38,193 bases of DNA from the NCBI GenBank assembly GCA_025800365.1, contig JAOXRT010000152.1, positions 1-38,193 on the forward strand. Reading direction: 5' to 3'. Below the pieces are notes generated by a model. That model had not been told where the DNA came from. It saw only the letters and a list, made by a program, of their open reading frames with translations, and searched no databases. The stretch comes from Cellvibrionaceae bacterium. GTDB lineage: Bacteria > Pseudomonadota > Gammaproteobacteria > Pseudomonadales > Cellvibrionaceae. Below are positions 7,322-15,191 of the stretch, one piece after another. Position 1 is the first letter of the stretch. Each line of letters opens with the position of its first letter. Both the position numbers and the translations under genes were made by a program.

Positions 7322-7838
7322 GCTTTTGCATCTTCTCGTTAAAGTCTCTGCGATTTTCGCAAGTTAAAGTGAGCCCTTTCGACGCCATATAAAGCGTAAA
7401 GGCAATATCTTCACACTCTTGCTCTGTGGGGGCCAACTGCTCTTCAATCAAGGTAGCTTTTAAGGCTTCCACCAATGCATTTAGAAGCTCATTATTGCTG
7501 CTTGGGTTTGCTGATATCCGATCGACAATTTCAGCGGCGTGGGGTGCACTGCGCAAAGTTTCAATAAAGCGCCCAGACCATATATCAAATACTTCCGCTA
7601 CCCGGCCATGCAAGGCTTTGCCTTTGTCAGCAAGGACAAGATCAACCTCTGTCATCGCTTGGCTCAGTAGCTTCTCCAGCATCCAGTTGAATATAAATTC
7701 TTTGTTTTTAAAGCGTTTGTAAGCGCCTTGCCTAGACATAGATAAAGCCTCAGCGAGGCTGATCATAGAGGTTTTTTTATAGCCATACAGGGCAAAGGCC
7801 TGAAAAACCGAAATGGCATCTTGATAGTCATTTTCCAT
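7299..7838 (-). CDS. TetR/AcrR-family transcriptional regulator
   Basis: A 179-residue one-domain-plus-ligand-domain repressor. The N-terminal helix-turn-helix is plain: AISVFQAFALYGYKKTSMISLAEALSMSRQGAYKRFKNKEFIF (residues 8-50) contains the typical SLAEALxxSRQGAYKRFKNKE recognition unit. The C-terminal 125 residues are helical and would bind a ligand that is not identifiable. It is transcribed divergently from the SDR gene at 7961 with 122 bases between the starts. That gap holds three related half-sites, so autoregulation and control of the SDR are likely. It is convergent with the MFS gene, overlapping it by 23 bases. Confidence 0.88.
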   Translation of the reverse strand: MENDYQDAISVFQAFALYGYKKTSMISLAEALSMSRQGAYKRFKNKEFIFNWMLEKLLSQAMTEVDLVLADKGKALHGRVAEVFDIWSGRFIETLRSAPHAAEIVDRISANPSSNNELLNALVEALKATLIEEQLAPTEQECEDIAFTLYMASKGLTLTCENRRDFNEKMQKLISVILP

Positions 7839-7865
7839 AACGCAAGTTTAAGCTAGTGTTAAATT

Positions 7866-7915
7866 ATGTCAACTTTATACTTTTAAGTAGACATAAAATA
7901 CATAAAGTGTCTACT
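7866..7915. promoter_or_regulatory. repeated inverted half-sites between tetR and SDR
   Basis: ATGTCAACTT (7866-7875) and AAGTAGACAT (7885-7894) form a 9/10-matching inverted repeat. The second arm is reused in a perfect 8-bp inverted repeat, AGTAGACA (7886-7893) with TGTCTACT (7908-7915). Three related arms in 50 bases between divergent starts look like a TetR operator pair. The exact operator is inference. Confidence 0.6.
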
Positions 7916-7960
7916 ATGTATCTATTCTTGAACGAAATAGACGATAGAGGACATTTAACA

Positions 7961-8923
7961 ATGGCGACTTCCAAAGCAAGAGTATTACCCCATGTAAAGG
8001 CCTTCAGCCCCTGGCAAGCCGAGGGTCTACCTGACCTTAGTGGCAAATTATTTGTAATAACTGGAGCTAATTCAGGCATTGGTTTTGAGGCTGCTAAAAC
8101 CCTCGCAAAGGCGGGCGGGGATATCGTATTAGCCTGCCGTTCCCTGGCAAAGGCGGAGGTGGCAGCAAAGGCCTTGCGGCAAGCCTATTCCACTGAGATT
8201 TCTACTCTGGAGTTGGACTTGGGTTCTTTAGACTCTGTCCGTAAAGCGGCAGACGAGTTGAGATCACGGCATGGAAAAATTGATGCCCTGATAAACAATG
8301 CGGGGATTATGCAAACACCCCAGCTCAAAACGGAAGATGGTTTTGAGTTGCAGGTGGGTACTAATCATTTGGGGCACTTTCTGTGGACGGGCTTGCTTAT
8401 TGACCTAGTAGAAAAGGCCAAGGGAAGAGTGGTGGTTGTATCTAGCTTGGTACACAAATTCAATGCCTTAAATCTAGAGGACTACATGTCCGAAGCAAAC
8501 TATACCGGCATGGGTGCTTATACTCAGAGTAAACTGTCGAATCTGATGTTTGCATTTGAGCTTGATAAACGCTTGCGAGAAAGTGGCATGGCGGCAACTT
8601 GTATCGCTTGTCACCCAGGCTATTCCAGTACAAATTTGCAAAGTACCGGGCCGTCAGGTTTCTGGCCATATTTGTACAAGGCAATGAACTTCTTAATGGC
8701 TCAAGAAGCTGATCAAGGTGGCATGCCTACAGTTTTTGCGGCCGCGGCGCCAGAAGCAGAGCGCGGAGCTTACTATGGCCCGCAAAAGATGGCTGAATAC
8801 CGTGGCCCAGTTGGCAATGCGAAGGTTGCAGAGCATGCTCTTAATCAGGGGCAGTGGAAATCTCTGTGGCAGCTAAGTGAAAGCCTGGTTGATTTCAAGT
8901 GGAGCTTAAAGGCTGCTAGTTAG
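7961..8923 (+). CDS. short-chain dehydrogenase/reductase, retinol-dehydrogenase-like
   Basis: A 320-residue NAD(P)-dependent oxidoreductase. TGANSGIG (34-41) binds the cofactor, NNAG is at 112-115, and the catalytic Tyr187 and Lys191 lie in YTQSK, with SS at 161-162 upstream. The length and the GTNHLGHFLWTGLL and CHPGYSSTNLQ segments fit the extended retinol dehydrogenase/WW-oxidoreductase-like branch, which acts on alcohols, aldehydes or ketones. I chose the ATG at 7961 because AGAGGA (7946-7951) sits nine bases before it; longer in-frame starts would run through the operator region. Divergent from tetR and probably its target. The natural substrate is unknown. Confidence 0.88.
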   Translation: MATSKARVLPHVKAFSPWQAEGLPDLSGKLFVITGANSGIGFEAAKTLAKAGGDIVLACRSLAKAEVAAKALRQAYSTEISTLELDLGSLDSVRKAADELRSRHGKIDALINNAGIMQTPQLKTEDGFELQVGTNHLGHFLWTGLLIDLVEKAKGRVVVVSSLVHKFNALNLEDYMSEANYTGMGAYTQSKLSNLMFAFELDKRLRESGMAATCIACHPGYSSTNLQSTGPSGFWPYLYKAMNFLMAQEADQGGMPTVFAAAAPEAERGAYYGPQKMAEYRGPVGNAKVAEHALNQGQWKSLWQLSESLVDFKWSLKAAS

Positions 8924-8958
8924 CAGCTCTAGTGTCAATTAGGGACGTTGCTGGTGAT

Positions 8959-8984
8959 CCGGCTATTTAAGTGCAAATAGCCGG
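8959..8984. terminator. 10-bp perfect hairpin between convergent genes
   Basis: CCGGCTATTT (8959-8968) and AAATAGCCGG (8975-8984) with a 6-base loop. It sits where the SDR and VHL-zincin genes converge and spans the stop codon of the latter (8967-8969). No T-tract follows on either strand, so it may block read-through or stabilise 3' ends rather than act as a classic terminator. Confidence 0.5.
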
Positions 8985-10112
8985 AATGAACTTATCAAAA
9001 AAAGCACTTCTATTGGAAATGTTCTTTTCGATAGTGCTGACTGTTCCAGCAGACAAAACGTTTTTAAAGCAACGCAGCATAAAGTAAGGCCAGTATGACT
9101 CAGCAAGGTCTTCACTGTAAGGTGCTTTGGCAGCATGTTGAGAGATAAGGTTCCCATCAGCGTTTTGCGCCGCAAGCCACTCATCATGATATGCATACTT
9201 TTTATCTAGGGCGTTGTGTAGAAATTCATGAAACAAAGCGCTGAACAGATATCCTCGATGTTTAAATTCTTCTGTTAGCTCCTGGGTCAATAAAAAGCTA
9301 GAGCTTAGAGGGTTGGCAGTGAAAGTGTCATTACCGGAGTGGACTTCAATTTGCTTCGTATATTCAACGATGTTAAATGGAATATGTTCTACCATCGAGC
9401 GCAGTGTGGAAATCAACTTGTCCGTCGCTTCGTCGTCGATAGTTGATGCCACTAAAATACTTAGGCTGTGCGTTTTATTTGCTTTGCTTTGCGGATTGTT
9501 AGCATTGTTTTTTGCACTTGTTAAAACCAGCTCAAAACGTTGAACAAGCATATTCGCTTCTCCTCCAGAGGGCTGTCGAAGGGTCTTGTTAAGGCTGCCA
9601 AGATTTTTTAACTGGCTGGTAGATGATCTTGTTAGGGGGAGCCTATCTGTAGCTAGCTTCTGAATATAAACAGTCCCCTTGAATGGTGGTTTAGAACTAT
9701 CGAAATCACTCCCTAGATCTGAAAAGCTTAGTTTTCTAGTATCACCATAGTAGTCTATCTTTTGAATGTCGGCGTCATCAATGCGAAAGCACCTATGGAT
9801 GTTTCTATTTTCATTTCTATTTCCATTTTTAATTTTATTAGCTAGGCGGAATTGATGTCCTTTATAGCTGGATAAGGTGCGTGATTCCATACTAGGGATG
9901 AGCATCATATATACATCTCCCCCGTTAGGGTGGATCCAGTTCAGATCAACTTCCTCGCGAGACTGGTTATAGATAATGACCTGTTTTTTGATGGCGGATG
10001 AATGATTTGACCATTCACACTGGCTGCTACTTGCAGCATTTACCAATACTGATGAAGTGCAACTAATCAGCACTAATAAATACAGTGTTATTTTGAGCAA
10101 TGCTTCTTTCAT
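8967..10112 (-). CDS. secreted VHL-beta-like domain plus HExxH zincin-like protein
   Basis: A 381-residue exported protein. Residues 1-26 are a signal peptide (hydrophobic LLKITLYLLVLISC, cleavage near VNA). Residues 42-90 closely follow the human von Hippel-Lindau beta domain: NQSREEVDLNW, a central GG turn, LIPSMESRTLSSYKGHQFRL (compare NRSPR, LPPG, and SYRGHLWLF in VHL). Cys32 and Cys108 could form a disulfide. The C-terminal half holds LFHEFLHNALD, a HExxH zinc motif at 295-299, and EDLAESYWPYF (334-344), where a Glu could be the third ligand, as in zincins with an EDxAE helix. Role unknown; a periplasmic or extracellular peptidase is inferred. It has A/T-rich, Asn-rich codons in the middle (NGNRNENRN) and convergent or divergent neighbours of unrelated function. 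Confidence 0.72.
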   Translation of the reverse strand: MKEALLKITLYLLVLISCTSSVLVNAASSSQCEWSNHSSAIKKQVIIYNQSREEVDLNWIHPNGGDVYMMLIPSMESRTLSSYKGHQFRLANKIKNGNRNENRNIHRCFRIDDADIQKIDYYGDTRKLSFSDLGSDFDSSKPPFKGTVYIQKLATDRLPLTRSSTSQLKNLGSLNKTLRQPSGGEANMLVQRFELVLTSAKNNANNPQSKANKTHSLSILVASTIDDEATDKLISTLRSMVEHIPFNIVEYTKQIEVHSGNDTFTANPLSSSFLLTQELTEEFKHRGYLFSALFHEFLHNALDKKYAYHDEWLAAQNADGNLISQHAAKAPYSEDLAESYWPYFMLRCFKNVLSAGTVSTIEKNISNRSAFFDKFIPAICT

Positions 10113-10168
10113 GGTCTACATCCTTGTCTTTATAGTGTTGTTTTAATGGTGCACGAGTTTGAGCCTTA

Positions 10169-10954
10169 TTAAATTTGTCCCCTAAAAGCAATCAAGCTGG
10201 CCGTCACCGCAACATTTAAGGACTCGACATCGTTATTCATTGGAATGGCCAACATTTTATTGCAGCGTTCGGCAACATGTTCGCTTACGCCATGGGTTTC
10301 ATTGCCGAGCACAAATATATTGGCGCGATCACCGGGTACATCTTTCAGCTGATTTTTCGCATGGGAGCTTAAGCCATAAACATCGGCTGGGTTTTCTTCG
10401 TGTTGGCGAAAATCGTCCAGGCATTTGTGCAGCTGCTTACAGCGCAAAATGCGGGTTCGAAAGAGGGTGCCGGTACTGGCTTTAATCACTAGGGCATCCA
10501 ACTTGGCGCAGCCTTTCTCGGGTAGGATTAAACCATCGACAAAACCCGCGCAGACAGAGCGAATAATCATTCCAAGGTTTTGTGGGTTGGTAATGCTGTC
10601 TACCGCCAGCAGCTGATAATTTTTCCGGCTTGGTTCATTTAAAAAATCTTGGTAACTGCCATAAGCGCTGCAGATTAAATCGGCTGCGACGCCTTGATCT
10701 TGCTTGGCGTTCTTGGATATGCGCGAAAGCTCTTGGCGATCGTGGTACAAAATTTCAGCGCCTTTGGCTTTGGCCAACTGGCTAATTTCTGTGATGATGC
10801 CATCGCTACGATTGCTGCTTGCAAGGTGTAGGCGGTGAATTTTTACACTGTCGTCCTGCAGCGCCTCAAGTACGGGTTTGCGCCCAAAAATCGTTAGCAG
10901 GCTATCAAAAAAGCGTTTGCGCTCTAGGTACTCTGGGCTGTCATTTGGATTCAT
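10169..10954 (-). CDS. SpoU/TrmH-family RNA 2'-O-methyltransferase
   Basis: A 261-residue SPOUT-fold enzyme that uses S-adenosylmethionine to methylate ribose 2'-OH in tRNA or rRNA. All three family motifs are present: motif 1 NPQNLGMIIRS (123-133), motif 2 FVLGNETHGVS (about 214-224) and motif 3 IPMNNDVESLNVAVTASLI (about 237-255), which together build the trefoil-knot cofactor site. The N-terminal domain (IFGRKPVLEAL, HRLHLA) is the L30e-like substrate-binding domain of the RlmB type. The exact target nucleotide cannot be assigned. The gene stands alone: the upstream neighbour is divergent and the downstream gene is 56 bases away on the same strand but functionally unrelated. Confidence 0.9.
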   Translation of the reverse strand: MNPNDSPEYLERKRFFDSLLTIFGRKPVLEALQDDSVKIHRLHLASSNRSDGIITEISQLAKAKGAEILYHDRQELSRISKNAKQDQGVAADLICSAYGSYQDFLNEPSRKNYQLLAVDSITNPQNLGMIIRSVCAGFVDGLILPEKGCAKLDALVIKASTGTLFRTRILRCKQLHKCLDDFRQHEENPADVYGLSSHAKNQLKDVPGDRANIFVLGNETHGVSEHVAERCNKMLAIPMNNDVESLNVAVTASLIAFRGQI

Positions 10955-11160
10955 AGGTTGAAACTACATTAAGGAAAACAGAGGGCGCAGTATACCGACA
11001 TTGCGGTTAAAACTGACAGTTTCTTGGCCCCCTAAGATGATTTTTAATTTTTAGCGCTTAACAGGGTGCAGAGGCGTGAAAAAATCGGTATGTTTACTCT
11101 TCATGTAAGTTATTGTTTACCATTATCACTATTCATAATATTTATAAGGTGCTATTTAAC

Positions 11161-11619
11161 ATGAACATTATCAAGCGGGAAGATATTGCATCGGCAGTGG
11201 GTAAAGTGGCTGAGCCAAGCGCGTGGCATACAGTAACCCAAGAGCAAATTAACGCTTTTGCTGATTGTACTTTGGATCATCAGTTTATCCATGTAGACCC
11301 AGAAAAGGCGAAGCAATCACCGTTTGGCACCACTATTGCCCACGGCTTTTTGAGCCTATCAATGCTGTCTCACTTTTCTGAAACCGCCGGTTTTATGATC
11401 GAAGGCACTCAGATGGGCGTAAACTACGGCTGCGATAAGGTGCGCTTTTTGGCGCCGGTTAAAGTGAATAGCCGAATTCGTGGTGTGGCTAAGTTGATGT
11501 CTATTGAAGAGAAGCACCCAGGCCAATTTATGGTGAAATCTGAATTTACCGTAGAGATTGAAGGTGAAGAAAAGCCTGCCTTAATCGCCGAGTGGATCGG
11601 AATGTTGTTTGTTGCCTAA
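11161..11619 (+). CDS. MaoC-family (R)-specific enoyl-CoA hydratase
   Basis: A 152-residue single hotdog-fold hydratase. The hydratase-2 signature is complete: Asp39 and His44 in FADCTLDHQFIHVDPEKA, then IAHGFLSLSM with His61. It hydrates 2-enoyl-CoA to (R)-3-hydroxyacyl-CoA. I preferred the ATG at 11161 (AAGGTG at 11146-11151) to an upstream frame start at 11113. It is 50 bases before an SDR resembling the dehydrogenase part of peroxisomal multifunctional enzyme 2; together they would carry out hydration and (R)-dehydrogenation as two separate proteins. The natural chain type (fatty, branched or sterol side chain) is unknown. Confidence 0.9.
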   Translation: MNIIKREDIASAVGKVAEPSAWHTVTQEQINAFADCTLDHQFIHVDPEKAKQSPFGTTIAHGFLSLSMLSHFSETAGFMIEGTQMGVNYGCDKVRFLAPVKVNSRIRGVAKLMSIEEKHPGQFMVKSEFTVEIEGEEKPALIAEWIGMLFVA

Positions 11620-11669
11620 GGGCGGTTTGTAAAGTTTATTGATTAATATTGCTGGCAAGAGGAAGAGCA

Positions 11670-12584
11670 ATGAGTGTTGATTTTAGCGGCCGCGTGGCCA
11701 TTGTAACGGGTGCTGGTAACGGTTTAGGTCGTAGCCATGCTTTAGAACTGGCCAAGCGTGGTGCCAAGGTTGTGGTGAATGATCTTGGTGGTGCGCGCGA
11801 TGGTACCGGTGCATCCAGCGCGGCAGCTGATGAGGTGGTTAAGCTGATCACTGATGCTGGTGGTGAGGCCTTTGCTCATGGTGCCAATGTCGCGAAGTTT
11901 GATGAAGTGGAAGATATGGTTAAACAAACCATGGAGCGCTGGGGTCGAGTTGATATTTTAATCAACAATGCCGGCATTTTGCGTGATAAGTCTTTCAGCA
12001 AAATGGAACTGGCCGACTTTCAGTTGGTGATGGATGTTCACGTTATGGGTACTGTGAACTGCACTAAGGCCGTTTGGGAAATCATGAAAGAGCAGCAATA
12101 CGGACGTATTGTCATGACCACTTCGTCCAGTGGCCTCTATGGTAACTTTGGTCAGACCAACTATGGTGCTGCAAAGATGGCTGTGATTGGCCTGATGAAC
12201 ACCTTAGTTTTGGAAGGCCAGAAATACGATATCCGAGTGAACGCGCTAGCGCCAACGGCGGGTACTCGCATGACAGAAGATCTGATGCCAGAAGAAATTT
12301 TGGCTATGTTGAAGCCTGAGTCTGTAACAGCTGGCGCAATGACCCTGGTTACTGATGATGCACCGAATAAGTTTATTTTGTGCGCTGGTGCAGGTGGATA
12401 TGCGGCTTCTAAAATCGTTGAGACAGACGGAATCTTCCTACCTGAATCCGAGCAGAGCCCTGAGGCGGTATTGGCCCAATGGGATGCTGTAGTGGCTTCT
12501 GAAGGTGAGCGTGAGCTAGAAAGCGGCGCGAAGCAAAGTGAGAAGTTCTTAACTAAGGCAATGCAAACTTTACAAGGCGCTTAA
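11670..12584 (+). CDS. SDR, HSD17B4/MFE-2-type (R)-3-hydroxyacyl-CoA dehydrogenase
   Basis: A 304-residue NAD-dependent dehydrogenase. TGAGNGLG (13-20), VVVNDLGG (34-41) with the Asp that selects NAD, NNAGILRDKSF (99-109) and catalytic Tyr165/Lys169 in NYGAAK are nearly identical to the N-terminal dehydrogenase of human HSD17B4, including YGRIxMTxSxSGxYGNFGQ and NxxAPxAGxRMT. The final 60 residues cover the adaptor region joining this domain to the hydratase in eukaryotes. ATG at 11670, with AGAGGA six bases before it. In an operon with the MaoC gene and closed by a strong terminator. Likely (R)-specific beta-oxidation of acyl-CoAs. Confidence 0.9.
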   Translation: MSVDFSGRVAIVTGAGNGLGRSHALELAKRGAKVVVNDLGGARDGTGASSAAADEVVKLITDAGGEAFAHGANVAKFDEVEDMVKQTMERWGRVDILINNAGILRDKSFSKMELADFQLVMDVHVMGTVNCTKAVWEIMKEQQYGRIVMTTSSSGLYGNFGQTNYGAAKMAVIGLMNTLVLEGQKYDIRVNALAPTAGTRMTEDLMPEEILAMLKPESVTAGAMTLVTDDAPNKFILCAGAGGYAASKIVETDGIFLPESEQSPEAVLAQWDAVVASEGERELESGAKQSEKFLTKAMQTLQGA

Positions 12585-12596
12585 TCACACATCTAG

Positions 12597-12640
12597 GCCC
12601 CTAAATCGCTCTTTTCTTGGGCGAATTTAGGGGCTTATTT
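12597..12640 (+). terminator. intrinsic terminator after the MaoC-SDR operon
   Basis: GCCCCTAAATCGC (12597-12609) pairs with GCGAATTTAGGGGC (12621-12634), one bulged base, 11-base loop, followed by TTATTTT. It lies 12 bases after the SDR stop. Confidence 0.85.
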
Positions 12641-12772
12641 TCATATCAGTAAATCTGCATGTAACCCATCGCAACATTTTCTCGTCTAATCGTAGATAGT
12701 GACCATATCGCCGCAGGGTTCAATTAGCCGTGTTATGGTTCTTCTTCTAAGAAAACGTATTGTGGGGGCAGT

Positions 12773-13357
12773 ATGCAGATAATAGGAAGCTCGGCCGTAT
12801 CCAAAGATCGGCATTCAAAGGTGGCCGTTACGGCTGTTATGACAGTTTGTGTGGCGACGTCTATCGCGCTTGCCAACGCTGGTGTTAATGATGTTTCCCA
12901 TACGCCACTTAGTGACAAGTCTAGTTACGTCAATTCTAGTGCCATAGAGCTGCAACAAGCTATCGGCCCCCAGCATTGGCAGAGCGGTTTGGGCTCAGTC
13001 GGCCAAGCTTATAGCGAAAAGCCCCAATCCTTAGCGATCATGTCGAGCGTATCCAGTTATAGTTTTGCGTTTTCTAGCAGTGCAATCAGCACTGTGATGG
13101 ACTTTGCCCCTAAGCGCTGTGAAGATCGCCGCTTGATTCAATGGCCGGCTCCGGGCTATTGGGATGAGTTGGTGCAAATTAAAGATGCAGCCCGACAAGG
13201 TGAATGGCAGCAGGCTTTCAGTCTGTCGTTGGTGCAGCTGAATCAGTTGGGCGAGCGCAGTACCCAAACAATTAGCCGTATCAGCCTAGCGGTCAATGCG
13301 GAGATTCAGTCTTTACTTGATTATCGTCGTCGTTTAATGAGTTTGTTTGGGCGTTAG
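12773..13357 (+). CDS. exported hypothetical protein (194 aa)
   Basis: I do not recognise this protein. GGGGGC precedes the ATG at 12773. Residues 16-36 (KVAVTAVMTVCVATSIALANA) look like a signal peptide with a longer than usual polar N-region and an ANA cleavage site. The mature part begins with a Ser-rich, probably disordered stretch (to about residue 105), then a compact segment with two possible helices: GYWDELVQIKDAARQGEWQQAFSLSLVQLNQL and the C-terminal RISLAVNAEIQSLLDYRRRLMSLFGR. No catalytic motif is evident. It has no close neighbours on its strand and is followed by a dispersed palindromic repeat at 13459. It could be a small periplasmic factor. Confidence 0.65.
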   Translation: MQIIGSSAVSKDRHSKVAVTAVMTVCVATSIALANAGVNDVSHTPLSDKSSYVNSSAIELQQAIGPQHWQSGLGSVGQAYSEKPQSLAIMSSVSSYSFAFSSSAISTVMDFAPKRCEDRRLIQWPAPGYWDELVQIKDAARQGEWQQAFSLSLVQLNQLGERSTQTISRISLAVNAEIQSLLDYRRRLMSLFGR

Positions 13358-13458
13358 TACTAGGCTGAAGGTCATCCAAATGCTCGAGTTGAGGTTTGGG
13401 CTTTAGATAACTGACAAGCCCAACATTGTTGGATTTTTTTGTTTTGTGCCATTTGACC

Positions 13459-13566
13459 AGACTCTAGCTTGGGAGAGTGCTTCTCCGCTCCAACGCTGCA
13501 TCCATGCAGCCACCCGTTTCATCCAGGAGCCTAGTCGCTCCAAAGCACTCCCCCAAGCTAGATTCT
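13459..13566 (+). repeat. MITE-like palindromic element, copy 1 (108 bp)
   Basis: Terminal inverted repeats CTAGCTTGGGAGAGTG (13464-13479) and CACTCCCCCAAGCTAG (13546-13561) flank a core with GCTGCATCCATGCAGC and CCAGGAGCCTAGTC. The reverse complement of 30455-30560 matches along nearly the whole length. No coding frame or transposase is present. It lies between the orphan gene and terC, in a 412-base stretch without genes that otherwise shows only a possible terC terminator. Confidence 0.85.
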
Positions 13567-13671
13567 TACCACTGTTGTTTTAAATGAGCCGTGCTAAAAG
13601 GTACTCGCATATTTAATTCGGGCTTATGCATGCTTGTATTGACGGAGATGCGAGTTAACGACCTCAAAATG

Positions 13672-13701
13672 ATAAACCCCAGTCAAATGACCAGGGTTTA
13701 T
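13672..13701 (-). terminator. possible terminator downstream of terC
   Basis: ATAAACCC (13672-13679) pairs with GGGTTTAT (13694-13701), with further TCA/TGA pairing in the loop. On the minus strand it lies 70-100 bases after the terC stop and is followed by a weak T-containing tail (CATTTTG). Confidence 0.5.
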
Positions 13702-13769
13702 TAAGTGTTTGAAAAGTGTGGGATTATGTGCCGGCATTGGTTCCGACAGTTTGCATTAATCGCTAAAGA

Positions 13770-14555
13770 TCAAGAATGCACACCCTGTTTTTGCGCTTCT
13801 AACTTCTTACGATATTTAGATTGAATAATATCGACAATAACCAGCACAGTAACAGAGAAGTAGAAAGTGGCTTTAGACATCGGCTCTACAGCATGACCAA
13901 AGAGTTTAAGGTGGGCTTGATGGCCACCTTCACCCAGTAAAACCACGCCAACAATTAATAAAATAAACAAGCCCAAGACTTCATATTTACGGTTTTTCTG
14001 AATAAATTCCGTGACTCGATCGGCTAGCAAATACATAGCGGCGCCAGACGCTAGAATCGCTACGGCCAATACCGCGAAAACATCGGTGATGGCTAGGGCA
14101 GAAAGAATAGAATCAAAGCTGAAAATCAGATTCATAAAAACAATCATGGCCGTGACTTTCATGGCCGAGCTCGCACCGCGATCGCTGTGCTCAGTCGCTA
14201 AATCGTCAATCGACAATAAATGAAAGATCTCTTTCACCGCAGTGTACATAATAAAAACACCGCCAAACAAAAAGACGATGGTGGCAAAGTTAAATGAGCC
14301 CTCAATTACCCCTGTCCAGTTGATATCAAAGAAGGGTTCGGTCAGTGAAGAGATCAGTTTGATCATCACAAATAGCAATACAACCCGTAATGCAACGGCG
14401 ATGATAATCCCCCAGCGACGTACAGCGGCTTGTTGAGCGGCTGGAGCACGTTGTGATTCGATTGAGATATAGAGCAGGTTGTCAAAACCTAATACGGCTT
14501 GTAAAAAGATAAGTACCGCCAAATTGGCGAAATTTTCGACGCTTAAGAGTTCCAT
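13770..14555 (-). CDS. TerC-family integral membrane protein
   Basis: A 261-residue inner-membrane protein with about seven hydrophobic segments. The family's repeated acidic intramembrane motif is present: LQAVLGFDNLLYISIES (18-34) and IFSFDSILSALAIT in the middle, whose Asp residues probably contact a metal ion. TerC relatives include Alx/MeeF-type Mn2+ exporters and tellurite-resistance proteins, so metal efflux at the membrane is the best guess. The length is short for tellurite TerC (over 300 residues) and fits the YkoY/YjbE-like subgroup. A single gene; no metal-responsive element is visible upstream. Confidence 0.87.
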   Translation of the reverse strand: MELLSVENFANLAVLIFLQAVLGFDNLLYISIESQRAPAAQQAAVRRWGIIIAVALRVVLLFVMIKLISSLTEPFFDINWTGVIEGSFNFATIVFLFGGVFIMYTAVKEIFHLLSIDDLATEHSDRGASSAMKVTAMIVFMNLIFSFDSILSALAITDVFAVLAVAILASGAAMYLLADRVTEFIQKNRKYEVLGLFILLIVGVVLLGEGGHQAHLKLFGHAVEPMSKATFYFSVTVLVIVDIIQSKYRKKLEAQKQGVHS

Positions 14556-14711
14556 GAAAACATCCTGATGTTTTAACTTTTATAGTCGTGATTATTGGTG
14601 CAGCTTATTGTAGATATCCTAAGCCAAGCTGGCTATACATGGGCTTAACAATCTTATCGGGATGCCCTTAAGTAATTGTCTTTAACCATGATGCGTTTAG
14701 CAGTCATGCTT

Positions 14712-15191
14712 TTAGCGCACGGTAGCTAGGTACTTGCCGGTATAGCTTGCGCTGGCGTTTTGCTCCTGTTGGCTTGAGTTGGCCAGGCCAAATATCTGAA
14801 CATCCACGCTTAACTTGGCGCGGCCCTCTTTCTTGAGTTTATCGGAGAAGCTCTCTAAGGATTCAGGAGACACCTTGGCAATACTATAAAGATCCGCCGT
14901 AATGGGGGCATTAAAGCTCTGCTCACTGTGATAGACGACAACCTCAGAGGATAGCTTAAGCTGGCGACTAATTAAGGTCACTAGGCTCCAGCCGGAAAGA
15001 GTAGCCAGGGTAGCAATGCTGCCACCAAAGGCCGTGTTCTTATCGTTAAGGTTGGGCGCTAGGGGTAATTCGGTATAAAGATCAGCGCCCGATTCAATGG
15101 CGCAGTTAAATCTACAAAAGCGAAATCCCATGTGTTGACTTAGGGGAATATCGCGATGAATCTCGCAGGTAAACTCTTCTAAATTTATCAT
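14712..15191 (-). CDS. YiiD C-terminal-type hotdog thioesterase
   Basis: A 159-residue protein of the putative thioesterase family that forms the C-terminal half of E. coli YiiD. The hotdog core is visible in GFRFCRF, LPLAPNLNDKNTAFGGSIATLATLSGWSLVTLI (Asn-x-x-x-Thr-Ala-Phe-Gly-Gly at the start of the central helix) and VVYHSEQSFNAPI. It probably hydrolyses acyl-CoA or acyl carrier protein thioesters in the cytosol. Its start codon overlaps the stop of the upstream TRIC gene by four bases (15188-15191, ATGA), showing translational coupling. The substrate is unknown. Confidence 0.82.
   Translation of the reverse strand: MINLEEFTCEIHRDIPLSQHMGFRFCRFNCAIESGADLYTELPLAPNLNDKNTAFGGSIATLATLSGWSLVTLISRQLKLSSEVVVYHSEQSFNAPITADLYSIAKVSPESLESFSDKLKKEGRAKLSVDVQIFGLANSSQQEQNASASYTGKYLATVR

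Noticed and set aside
13459-13566. Integron attC site
   Set aside because: The element is palindromic and of suitable size but lacks the RYYYAAC/GTTRRRY core sites and is not next to an integrase or cassettes.
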